Of a stretch of DNA of 64,000 nucleotides, positions 1-6,997 are shown piece after piece. A program made the translations under genes and the position numbers. Position 1 is the first letter of the stretch, and each line of letters starts with the position of its first letter. The stretch is from positions 124,001-188,000 of the forward strand of contig NZ_JAUSUV010000008.1 in assembly GCF_030814315.1 (NCBI RefSeq), in the 5' to 3' direction. Origin of the DNA: Croceifilum oryzae. GTDB lineage: Bacteria > Bacillota > Bacilli > Thermoactinomycetales > Thermoactinomycetaceae. The notes beneath the pieces were generated by a model that was given only the letters and a program-made list of their open reading frames with translations, was not told the origin of the DNA and did not search any database.

Positions 1-2
1 TC

Positions 3-1427
3 CGTTTAGGAGATTCCACTTATGTGATTGATCGTAATTTCCCAGTTGATGTGGAGCTAGAAGCACGAATAACTGAACTAGAAAGAGATTTAATCTCCCC
101 TGAGAATACAAAGGTGACACTAGGGAACGTGCTTGGAGATATCGGCTCTTATGTGAAAGATCTTCAGGCTGAACTGAAGAATAAAGTATCCATTGGTGAT
201 CCAGTTGGCTGGCTAGAGGGAGCGAGAGATCTTGAAAACATCGAGTTCGAGAGGTCTGGAGCTTATGTTTATATGAACGATGTGGATGGATTCTTAACGA
301 CCAACCGTCCTCTAAGAAATATAGATAATCCACCAGACGCAGCCGTGCAAATTAGATCAGCAGGAGTGAGAATAGCTAATAATTTAAAGCCAGATGGAGG
401 TTTCGATTGGAAGACATTCATGACGGCGGGTGGAATGATTGCCGATTGCATCACAAGTGGAAAGGTTCGAACGAACGATGTGGAAATCGGTGACGACGAT
501 GGAAAAATACTTCTGACTGGAGGAAACCTCACGATTAAGGGTGGAGGACTCGAGGTCTACTCTACTCCCAGTGCCACAGACAACGGAGTGATGATACGTG
601 GGAACCGTATCTCAACCAATTTTGTAAAGAATCCCGAATTCCTCACTCCACCCAATGGATCAACGGATTGGAAACTATACTCTGGTGTTAAGTACGATCC
701 ATCTGCTAATAAGATGTCGATTGATTGCTCAGCCACCATGAATTTTATTGGGATTGATCAGATGCTAGATATCTATCATCCGAAAGCAACCTTTCAAGCC
801 CTCTTTCGAACGAATAGTTTTGGGGGCTCTACACCTAAGTCGGCCCGAATTGTACTCTACAACTATGATAGAAACGGACAGCAATTAGAGAGTCGGATTC
901 AAACAGAAGTATTCTCCCTCTATCAAAAAAATCTATTATTAACCATGCCAGTTGTTTTTCCCGTGGATACGGTCAGATGTCGATTGTGGATACAAGTAGA
1001 GTTTGACAAAGATGAAGAAAAAGCGATGGAGATCCTCTGGGTGAGGGGAAGTTATGATGATGTTGTTTCCCAACAGCAATTAGATATGTATCCCAAGGAT
1101 ATCTATAATCTCGATTCGAAACCCGAGGTACAGATATTCCATGTGACCATCAGCCACTCAGGATTGGGATCCGGAGTATATCGCAATTGTGGTAGGGTAA
1201 AGTTCGATCAGCCGTTTTCTCCACCGGGAGAACTTGGCAGTATGATTGTTCTACTCACACCCTATGGAAGTAAATCAGTAGACTACCACGCAACTGCCTA
1301 TTCAGTAGATAGAGCTGGTTTCAACTTATACATTCGGACTCTTACCAGTATACCGTCAGGAGAGCTGGAGGTTCACGGTCTGGCTTATAGGGCTGGATAT
1401 ATGGGGAATGTGGGGCTATCGATTTAA
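3..1427 (+). CDS. phage tail/endopeptidase-like protein, 5' partial
   Basis: This frame is open from the first bases of the window, so the gene very likely begins outside it and about 474 C-terminal residues are visible. A GTG at 24 with AGGAG at 8-12 could be an internal start, but residues encoded before it (GDSTYVIDRNF) continue smoothly into the protein. The first visible stretch, with a basic loop followed by ARITELERDL and KVTLGN, resembles the end of the tail-associated endopeptidase/receptor-binding modules of Gram-positive siphophages. The remainder is beta-rich with no recognised catalytic motif and probably belongs to the tail tip. The next genes encode XhlA-like, holin and amidase proteins, the usual order at the right end of a prophage. 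Family assignment is moderate. Confidence 0.6.
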   Translation, partial: RLGDSTYVIDRNFPVDVELEARITELERDLISPENTKVTLGNVLGDIGSYVKDLQAELKNKVSIGDPVGWLEGARDLENIEFERSGAYVYMNDVDGFLTTNRPLRNIDNPPDAAVQIRSAGVRIANNLKPDGGFDWKTFMTAGGMIADCITSGKVRTNDVEIGDDDGKILLTGGNLTIKGGGLEVYSTPSATDNGVMIRGNRISTNFVKNPEFLTPPNGSTDWKLYSGVKYDPSANKMSIDCSATMNFIGIDQMLDIYHPKATFQALFRTNSFGGSTPKSARIVLYNYDRNGQQLESRIQTEVFSLYQKNLLLTMPVVFPVDTVRCRLWIQVEFDKDEEKAMEILWVRGSYDDVVSQQQLDMYPKDIYNLDSKPEVQIFHVTISHSGLGSGVYRNCGRVKFDQPFSPPGELGSMIVLLTPYGSKSVDYHATAYSVDRAGFNLYIRTLTSIPSGELEVHGLAYRAGYMGNVGLSI

Positions 1428-1447
1428 GGAGGTGGGAGAGTGTAAAT

Positions 1448-1726
1448 ATGGGAGAACTTCAGATTCAAGAGTTGGTTGCTAAATTAGATAAGCTGGATGA
1501 GAGGCTGGGTCATATGCAAACGGATCTGGCGGTAATTCGAGAGAAGCAGTCCAATGAAGTCTATCGCCTTCAGCTGGATATAGAAAGACTAGAAATGGAT
1601 TCAAAAGACATACGTCAAGATGTGAAACAACTTCATGAAAAAATATCAAACCGAGATAGATTGTTGGTAAGTACATTACTGGCAGCTGGTCTCGGTCTTT
1701 TTGTGTGGTTAATACAACGAGGATAA
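1448..1726 (+). CDS. XhlA-like haemolysin/lysis accessory membrane protein
   Basis: A 92-residue protein made of a long heptad-like coiled coil (about residues 5-68, rich in Leu/Glu/Lys/Asp) followed by one C-terminal membrane helix (residues 71-89) and a short basic tail. This layout matches the XhlA family, small membrane-anchored proteins encoded next to holin and endolysin in Bacillus prophages such as PBSX, where XhlA and XhlB together support lysis. It starts 20 bases after the tail gene behind a strong GGAGG site and runs directly into the holin gene. Function is inferred from family and position. Confidence 0.7.
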   Translation: MGELQIQELVAKLDKLDERLGHMQTDLAVIREKQSNEVYRLQLDIERLEMDSKDIRQDVKQLHEKISNRDRLLVSTLLAAGLGLFVWLIQRG

Positions 1727-1740
1727 GAGAGGGATATGCA

Positions 1741-1971
1741 ATGACAAAAGATAAGCAGAGATGGAGAAATAAAGGGTTATGGGTGAGTCTACTAGCAGTC
1801 ATTCCAGTTGTGCTGGAAGCGTCAGGAGTTAGTTTACTACCTAACCAACTAGAGGCAGGAAAAGAAGCTGTAATGTCTTGCCTTGGACTTCTTGTTGTTT
1901 TGGGTGTTTTAAGTGACCCGACCACTCAAAACACGGGTTTTCTAGATGATCAAAAAAGGGAGGACAACTAA
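1741..1971 (+). CDS. phage holin
   Basis: A 76-residue protein, taking ATG 1741 with AGAGGG upstream rather than the earlier TTG at 1705 that overlaps the previous gene. It has a basic N-terminus (KDKQRWRNKG), two hydrophobic segments (about 13-30 and 43-58) and a polar acidic tail, the layout of small phage holins of the phi-LC3/Dit-like families. Holins form membrane lesions that release or activate the endolysin. The stop codon lies one base before the amidase start, so the two are translationally coupled. Confidence 0.75.
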   Translation: MTKDKQRWRNKGLWVSLLAVIPVVLEASGVSLLPNQLEAGKEAVMSCLGLLVVLGVLSDPTTQNTGFLDDQKREDN

Positions 1972-1972
1972 T

Positions 1973-2764
1973 ATGTCATACTTGATAGCACTCGATGATG
2001 GCCATGGCCGGGGAACATCTGGAAAGAGAACTCCACATATTTCAGGGGTAGGTGTTATTGAAGAGAATCGATTTAATAGTGCGGTGGTAGGCTTTTTAGA
2101 TCAAGAGTTGAGAAAATGTGGGTTTCGCACTCTGTTGGTAGCTCCGACCGATTATGATACACCGCTTGCTCGTCGTACCGCTCTGGCTAATGCTAAACGG
2201 GCAGATGTTTATGTTGCTGTTCATTATAATGCCGGGGGTGGGAGTGGCATAGAGACGTTCTATCATACTGCATCAAGCAAAGGTAGACGTCTAGCGACTT
2301 GTATTCACAAACAAGTTGTAAAAGGAACACCTCAGAAGGATCGTGGTCTAAAGTCCGGGAATCATCTCTGGGTCATTAGAAAAACGAACATGCCAGCCAC
2401 TCTCGTCGAATTTGGCTTCATGGATGACCCGGGCTTAGTTGAGGCGAAGCGTATGATTAGTTCAGATTTTCAAAGAGAGTGTGCTATGGAGACAGCGCGG
2501 GGTATTTGCGAATTCTTCGGAGTAGCCTATTCTTCTGGTTCATCTAGTACTTCCACATCATCTCCATCCTATCCGGGATCTCACATTCGAAAGGGGTCGC
2601 GTGGAGAGAGTGTAAGGATGATTCAACGTAGATTGGGTGGGCTTGTAGTGGATGGGATATTTGGCGAGAAGACCCTAAGTGCTGTGAGATTGTTTCAAAA
2701 GAGAAATGATCTCGTAGTAGATGGGATAGTAGGAGTGAATACTTGGAAGGCTTTATTTAGTTAG
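1973..2764 (+). CDS. N-acetylmuramoyl-L-alanine amidase (endolysin), Amidase_3 plus PG-binding domain
   Basis: A 263-residue endolysin. Residues 1-180 form an Amidase_3 zinc amidase: DDGHG supplies the first zinc His, EEN the Glu, VAVHYNA the second His, and VEFGF the late catalytic Glu. A Ser/Thr-rich linker (about 186-200) leads to a C-terminal PG_binding_1 domain ending NTWKALFS. The enzyme cleaves the amide between N-acetylmuramic acid and L-alanine in peptidoglycan. ATG 1973 is chosen because GGGAGG lies just upstream; longer starts overlap the holin. Position after XhlA and holin makes it the lysis enzyme of this prophage. Confidence 0.9.
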   Translation: MSYLIALDDGHGRGTSGKRTPHISGVGVIEENRFNSAVVGFLDQELRKCGFRTLLVAPTDYDTPLARRTALANAKRADVYVAVHYNAGGGSGIETFYHTASSKGRRLATCIHKQVVKGTPQKDRGLKSGNHLWVIRKTNMPATLVEFGFMDDPGLVEAKRMISSDFQRECAMETARGICEFFGVAYSSGSSSTSTSSPSYPGSHIRKGSRGESVRMIQRRLGGLVVDGIFGEKTLSAVRLFQKRNDLVVDGIVGVNTWKALFS

Positions 2765-2774
2765 AGGAGAGGAG

Positions 2775-2814
2775 TATATAGAAAGTGTTACTTGAGTGTA
2801 GCACTTTCTATATA
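2775..2814 (+). terminator. inverted repeat after the lysis genes
   Basis: Perfect 13-base arms (TATATAGAAAGTG and its complement) enclose a 14-base loop just after the amidase stop. There is no strong T-run, so it is a terminator-like or processing hairpin closing the lysis operon. Confidence 0.5.
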
Positions 2815-2863
2815 AGTATTGATAGATTAAGAGGTTAATATCATATATACGAGGTGGAACATT

Positions 2864-3445
2864 TTGAACAAGAAATTACCGTTATTGTTTGCGATTGTAG
2901 CAATGATCGTATTTCTACCAACAGATGTATTTGCATATAATCTTTTTGGTTATAAGTTAACCAATGGAGTAGGTAACTGGGGTAAGAATCGCCAATATTA
3001 TTACGTACATGACTCTGCTAAAACGTATTATAAACCACTTATTAAAGGTGCTTGGGATACATGGATACACTCATCTCACATCGTATCTACTCCTATTTCT
3101 TTTCGAGAAACAACTAACAAGAAATCAGCGGTAGTAGAGCTGGCTTCTTTCTCTAATAACGATTCCAAACATCAGTATGTAGCAATTACGAGCTTTTTTA
3201 GGTATCAAAAAGAAGTTGAACCTTGGGAATCGAACTGGGGATGGGCAAAAATTGACTTAAACCGTTTTTATATGAAAAATCATCTTAAAGCCGATCAGCA
3301 AGGGACGATTGCCCACGAGATCGGACATGCTATGGGTTTAGCCCATAATGGAGATAGTTTTTCAATTATGTGTCCACTTGCAGGAGGTAGAAAAACAGCC
3401 AGACCTTTAAGGGATGATTACGAGGGAATCAATGTACTGTACTAA
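2864..3445 (+). CDS. secreted matrixin-type zinc metalloprotease
   Basis: A 193-residue protein starting at TTG 2864 behind GAGGTGG. Residues 1-24 form a classic Sec signal peptide (Lys-Lys, hydrophobic core, VFAY cleavage region). The mature part carries the metzincin zinc site HEIGHAMGLAH (HExxHxxGxxH, around residue 152) and a downstream Met-turn in SIMCP. This fits a minimal catalytic domain of the M10/matrixin group without a long prodomain or hemopexin domain. It sits between the prophage lysis genes and other cargo and is probably a lysogenic-conversion gene. The substrate cannot be predicted. Confidence 0.8.
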   Translation: MNKKLPLLFAIVAMIVFLPTDVFAYNLFGYKLTNGVGNWGKNRQYYYVHDSAKTYYKPLIKGAWDTWIHSSHIVSTPISFRETTNKKSAVVELASFSNNDSKHQYVAITSFFRYQKEVEPWESNWGWAKIDLNRFYMKNHLKADQQGTIAHEIGHAMGLAHNGDSFSIMCPLAGGRKTARPLRDDYEGINVLY

Positions 3446-3466
3446 TAACTAAGGGGCGGTTTTGAT

Positions 3467-4162
3467 ATGAAAAAAGGACATATCTTTTTAATTGGCACTA
3501 TCGTGTTATGTTCTGTCATAATGGGTTTAGTTTTTTCGTCAAAAGCTTCTTCGACAAATCAGGATGCACATGCTAAAAAGAAGGTTGAAACGAATGTGAC
3601 AAAGAAAGATGTTGATGAAAAATCACCGGGCTTGACTGTTGAATCTAATGGAGATATTGAAACCATATACAGCGACATACAAAGCTTAACAAAAGAAGCT
3701 GATGTTATATTCGAAGGTGAGGTATTAAGTACTAAAACAAAATATTATAAGGATATTACGATACCGTCTACCGTTTCTCAGGTTAAAGTTGTCAAGGCAA
3801 CTAGTGGGAATATACGGGTTGGAGATGTTCTAACGTTTGAAGAGATAGGAGGATTTACTACACAAAAGTATGTTAAGGAAAGTAGTGGAAGAGATTTTCC
3901 TCTTAGCAAATCAGAAGAAAAACAGCCAGTGGAATTCAAGGTTAATGGGATTTCTGCCATGAAAAATGGCGAAAAGGTAATTTTGTTTGGAGGGAAAAAC
4001 AAAGATGAGACGTATTCGGTGATCGGTGTCTATCAAGGTAAGTTTAGAATAGAGGGCGATATCATTCAAAGAGTAGTACCCAAGGGAGATGAGGGAATGT
4101 ATTCATCCTTACAGATGAATCAGGCCAGTTTGGAAAAAGAAGTAAATCAATTTAAAAAGTAA
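3467..4162 (+). CDS. hypothetical exported or membrane-anchored protein
   Basis: A 231-residue protein not assigned to a family. Residues 1-27 form one hydrophobic helix after MKKGH, either a signal peptide without a lipobox or an N-terminal anchor. A Lys/Asp/Glu-rich linker (about 30-60) precedes a beta-rich domain with V/I-G/D alternation (about 70-210). It begins 21 bases after the metalloprotease, with AAGGGGCGG upstream, so the two are probably co-transcribed. It could be a partner or inhibitor of the protease, but nothing in the sequence proves this. Confidence 0.6.
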   Translation: MKKGHIFLIGTIVLCSVIMGLVFSSKASSTNQDAHAKKKVETNVTKKDVDEKSPGLTVESNGDIETIYSDIQSLTKEADVIFEGEVLSTKTKYYKDITIPSTVSQVKVVKATSGNIRVGDVLTFEEIGGFTTQKYVKESSGRDFPLSKSEEKQPVEFKVNGISAMKNGEKVILFGGKNKDETYSVIGVYQGKFRIEGDIIQRVVPKGDEGMYSSLQMNQASLEKEVNQFKK

Positions 4163-4170
4163 GAGATAGG

Positions 4171-4236
4171 AGTATCGATGTCTCCGCAGAGGATGATGTA
4201 GTAGGGCCGCGAACGTGGAAAGTGTTGTTTAGATAA
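4171..4236 (+). pseudogene. 3' remnant of an endolysin peptidoglycan-binding domain
   Basis: Read in the frame ending at TAA 4234-4236, this stretch gives VVGPRTWKVLFR followed by stop. It closely parallels the last residues of the amidase at 1973-2764 (IVGVNTWKALFS). There is no start codon or upstream coding continuation, so it is the tail of a second PG_binding_1 domain left after recombination. It suggests that the protease and exported-protein genes were inserted into, or replaced, part of a lysis gene. Confidence 0.6.
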
Positions 4237-4243
4237 AAAATGA

Positions 4244-4284
4244 TAACTAACTGCCTCCATGTTTGCATACGGGGCAGTTAGTTA
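4244..4284 (+). terminator. terminator-like hairpin
   Basis: Twelve-base arms (TAACTAACTGCC and GGCAGTTAGTTA) around a 17-base loop, downstream of the 3467-4162 gene and the endolysin remnant. The T-run is poor. It separates plus-strand cargo from the minus-strand regulator. Confidence 0.5.
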
Positions 4285-4450
4285 ATTAGTACATGAAACA
4301 AATAAGGGCCATCAATATAGTGTAGACCTTCTTCATTAAATCAAGATCTACATAGAATGAAATTCGTTCAGATTTCCGAGATTGTCATAGTCATAGGTTT
4401 GCAGACATACCCCTGACACTTGCTTGGATAGCTCCTATGCTGTCGTAGTC

Positions 4451-4470
4451 GAAAAACTACTAAATAGTAG
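4451..4470 (-). terminator. short terminator overlapping the peptide stop codon
   Basis: On the minus strand the palindrome CTACTATTTAGTAG overlaps the stop of the 28-residue peptide gene and is followed at once by TTTTTC. It would end the regulator-peptide transcript. Confidence 0.5.
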
Positions 4471-4546
4471 AATCGGGTGGGTCAGGCTGGAATGCTGTAA
4501 GTTTTTGATCCGGTGGATCAGGCTGTAGAAAGCTCATTGTCTTCAT
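4460..4546 (-). CDS. 28-residue putative signalling peptide paired with the HTH-TPR regulator
   Basis: A small gene 14 bases downstream of the regulator stop, with a near-perfect AGGAGGTGA site 5 bases before its ATG at 4546. Its 28 residues contain the same motif twice: FLQPDPPDQ in the first half and AFQPDPPDS in the second, separated by KLT. There is no hydrophobic signal sequence. RRNPP-family regulators (Rap, NprR, PlcR, PrgX, AimR, Rgg) are usually encoded just upstream of a short pro-peptide whose processed form returns to the cell and binds the TPR domain. Position, coupling, ribosome site and the duplicated core make this a strong candidate for that role. Export route and mature form are unknown. 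Confidence 0.75.
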   Translation of the reverse strand: MKTMSFLQPDPPDQKLTAFQPDPPDSTI

Positions 4547-4560
4547 CTTTTTCACCTCCT

Positions 4561-5907
4561 TCATCCTTCTACCTTCTCAATAATGGAATCTAATGTTAAC
4601 TCTAGTTCGTAATCGAGTAATTTATCTGCACACTTTCGATGTGCCTCAATATTACCAACAGATCGATAGCAATATGCCAACTTAACTAGAGTATCTTTCA
4701 GTAGTGAGGGAAACTTGCTTTTTTCTGCCTGGACTAGAGCTTTATTGTAAGGAATAATCGCAGATTCGATTTCTCCTTGGTAGATATGGAAGTCTCCGAA
4801 TGTCTCTAAAGCCTCGATGTAACGATATTCATCATTACTGTTTTCACCAATCTGAACGGCCTTTTCGATGTGCTCCTGAGCCCAATCAGATTTGCCTTGT
4901 TGCATATACAGTTTTCCTAGTTGTATATGTATGCTGATAAGCAGATACTCTTTTTTGATTGAATCCTTCATCTCTAGTGCCAGATTGAAATATTCTTCGG
5001 CTTCCTCAAATTGTTTACTTCTCATGTATAAACTTCCAAGGGTAATCCAAAGTTCAAATCCACGTTCGATCTCCTTATTAGTTCGTGCTAATTCCGCTCC
5101 TCGTTCCGCGTACTCTTTGGCTTTATCGTAAAAATTAGCTTTGATAAAAAGTAGAGCTTGGATCTCAAACATATTAATTCTTACCTCAATGTTATCGATC
5201 TTCCCAATGTCCTTCCATAATTGCGATAGAGTTCGTGTGGCAGATTCATTTTCGTTCATTTTTTCCAAATAGAATGCCTTGGTCACTAGTAGTACATAGA
5301 TTAGACCAGGACGTTCTTTTTCAGGTATAAAAGAATCGATGCCCAGATTGTTGAAATGGATAGCCCGTTCTGCATTGCCCTCATGGTAATAGGCGATCCG
5401 CCCCAGTTCTTTGTAACAGAATGGAATAATGTTACTTTTATCCCAATCAGGATGGTCTTTTAGAATGTTAATTGCTTCCTCGAATTTCTCGCGTGCTTTC
5501 GTCCACTTTTTCTTATGATAGTAGCATCTACCTATTAAATAAGCATGAATACCGCTAATAGGATCATCCATATCAAAAGTGAGAGTCTTTAATTTTGTAT
5601 ATGCTTTATTGGCTCCAAGATAATCGAGTAAACCTTCGATTCCTAGTAGTTTTTTGTACCATTTATCTTGCTGTTCACGTTCATTTTTCAGGATGTTCCG
5701 ATACTGGCTAAAATCAATCTCTAGCGGCTGACACATAAGTTTGATTTTATCTTCACTGACACCAGCTATACCACGCTCATAATTACTGATTGTGGCAGCG
5801 GATATTTCTTCTTTGGCTGCTTTGGACAGGTTATCAAGTGTATAGCCTAGACTTTTCCGGGCTTTCCGAAGGTATTTACCAAAGTCTAGATAGTCTCTCA
5901 TTTCCAT
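4561..5907 (-). CDS. XRE-type HTH and TPR regulator (RRNPP-like peptide sensor)
   Basis: A 448-residue cytoplasmic regulator. Residues 8-62 form an XRE/Cro helix-turn-helix (LRKARKSLGYTLDNLSKAAK, then ISNYERG). Residues 90-430 contain a series of 34-residue TPR-like helical pairs, for example AYLIGRCYYHKKKWTKAREKFEEAI and LGKLYMQQGKSDWAQEHIEKA-type units. HTH plus TPR is the plan of PlcR, NprR, PrgX, Rgg and AimR, transcription factors controlled by re-imported peptides. The next gene on the same strand encodes a 28-residue peptide with a duplicated motif, the expected partner. ATG 5907 is followed by a second Met two codons later and either could start. Targets may include the divergent gene at 6183 or nearby prophage functions; this is inference. 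Confidence 0.85.
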   Translation of the reverse strand: MEMRDYLDFGKYLRKARKSLGYTLDNLSKAAKEEISAATISNYERGIAGVSEDKIKLMCQPLEIDFSQYRNILKNEREQQDKWYKKLLGIEGLLDYLGANKAYTKLKTLTFDMDDPISGIHAYLIGRCYYHKKKWTKAREKFEEAINILKDHPDWDKSNIIPFCYKELGRIAYYHEGNAERAIHFNNLGIDSFIPEKERPGLIYVLLVTKAFYLEKMNENESATRTLSQLWKDIGKIDNIEVRINMFEIQALLFIKANFYDKAKEYAERGAELARTNKEIERGFELWITLGSLYMRSKQFEEAEEYFNLALEMKDSIKKEYLLISIHIQLGKLYMQQGKSDWAQEHIEKAVQIGENSNDEYRYIEALETFGDFHIYQGEIESAIIPYNKALVQAEKSKFPSLLKDTLVKLAYCYRSVGNIEAHRKCADKLLDYELELTLDSIIEKVEG

Positions 5908-6079
5908 TTGTATCGGAATTACTCCTCTCCAAAAGGTATCTGAATCAATTATTGATCAAAACTCTGATTTTTTCAATGAGTCAGACGTAACTATATTTTT
6001 AGTATCATTCGCTAAAAAATGAGTGCTTTTGATTTGAATAGATGTTATTAGGTACAGATATTTAATCAAATACCACCTT

Positions 6080-6108
6080 ATTCATTAAATATAAAATGTT
6101 TGTATAAT
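6080..6108 (+). promoter_or_regulatory. candidate promoter of the 6183 gene
   Basis: Extended -10 element TTTGTATAAT (TATAAT at 6103-6108) with a weak -35-like TTCATT at 6081-6086. It lies in the AT-rich region between the HTH-TPR regulator and the divergent small gene, where the regulator might bind. Confidence 0.4.
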
Positions 6109-6182
6109 TATGTATTTTTATATAAGATCAAACCAATGAAGAAGTTTAGAGCTTGTATTCTTTAATTGAAGGAGGTGAAAGT

Positions 6183-6512
6183 ATGCTGAAGTTGCAGGTG
6201 GAAGGTCCAAAAGATGAGATCCAAGCATTCCTGTATGACTTGAATAGGAACTCTAATACAACATTAAAACAGCAAGAAGATGGATATAGGATAAATGATG
6301 ATGGTGTCTTTCCTTGTATGAGATGTGAAATGGAGCATGATCGTAGTAGTAGAGTGGAGATTATCGAGATGGAAACCGTTGATGGCTTGACCATTCGCCT
6401 TCCACTGTTAGATGTGATTTGTGTGAGGATTACAGATGAACATCAAATGGTAAGCGGAATGAGCTACGATATTTTTGCAAACAAAAAAGGCCACGCCACA
6501 TGGCCCGAGTGA
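6183..6512 (+). CDS. small hypothetical protein
   Basis: A 109-residue protein taking ATG 6183, which sits 6 bases after a textbook AAGGAGGTGA; the earlier Met at 6153 lacks a ribosome site. The N-terminal 40 residues (LKLQVEGPKDEIQAFLYDL) resemble small beta-alpha-beta proteins found in Bacillus plasmid and phage genomes. The middle has a CMRCE pair and the C-terminus is acidic and polar. No function is assigned. It is divergent from the peptide-sensing regulator and may be under its control. Confidence 0.6.
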   Translation: MLKLQVEGPKDEIQAFLYDLNRNSNTTLKQQEDGYRINDDGVFPCMRCEMEHDRSSRVEIIEMETVDGLTIRLPLLDVICVRITDEHQMVSGMSYDIFANKKGHATWPE

Positions 6513-6548
6513 AAGTATACCTAAACACTACAAAACAGTGATCAAATA

Positions 6549-6583
6549 CGTAGGAGGTAGATGAGGTATAAGCTCCTCCTATG
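6549..6583 (+). terminator. hairpin after the 6183 gene
   Basis: Arms CGTAGGAGG and CCTCCTATG enclose a 17-base loop between the two small genes. The following sequence is only moderately T-rich, so this is a probable weak terminator. Note that its 5' arm contains an AGGAGG core. Confidence 0.4.
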
Positions 6584-6655
6584 TGTTTACCCTAGTGTAG
6601 CACATCAATATGTATTTTAGTATTGTATCTCTTCATTAAGGAAGGTACGAGAAAA

Positions 6656-6916
6656 ATGAGGAATTTTCCAAGGGGTTTCACTCCCTTGTGTACCGTTTAC
6701 GTTACTGTTAAGCCAAATCGAGATATGCACAATATCAAAGTTGTTCAGGATCATGGTACTGTTTTTAAATTACCCAACGCCATACTTAAACGAGAGAAGA
6801 AAGATAGCGATTCCCGGTGTTCGTGTGGGAGAAGAGTTATCCCTCCTATATCCACTCTTCAATGTCCCCTTTGTTTCCTTGATTCTTTACCTATCGTAGA
6901 TGATACAAATAATTAA
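6656..6916 (+). CDS. small zinc-ribbon-like protein
   Basis: An 86-residue protein starting at ATG 6656 behind AAGGAAGG; an upstream Met at 6623 is less favoured. The C-terminal half has a CSCG knuckle and a CPLC knuckle about 15 residues apart, the spacing of a small zinc ribbon. The N-terminal half is beta-like and basic. It precedes the giant YD-repeat gene but is separated from it by a terminator. No family or function is recognised. Confidence 0.55.
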   Translation: MRNFPRGFTPLCTVYVTVKPNRDMHNIKVVQDHGTVFKLPNAILKREKKDSDSRCSCGRRVIPPISTLQCPLCFLDSLPIVDDTNN

Positions 6917-6941
6917 AGGGAACTAGTTTCCCTTTTTATTT
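6915..6941 (+). terminator. rho-independent terminator
   Basis: AAAGGGAA, short loop, TTCCCTTT, then a long T-rich run (TTATTTTTT). It overlaps the stop of the zinc-ribbon gene and isolates it from the Rhs gene. Confidence 0.75.
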
Positions 6942-6997
6942 TTTCGGATATATTCAGAATAGAATTATATATAAGATGAAAAAGGAGAGAATATAAG

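Noticed and set aside
24-1427. GTG 24 as the true start of the tail gene
   Set aside because: The frame is open to the left edge and the preceding codons read as part of the same protein, so it is treated as 5' partial.
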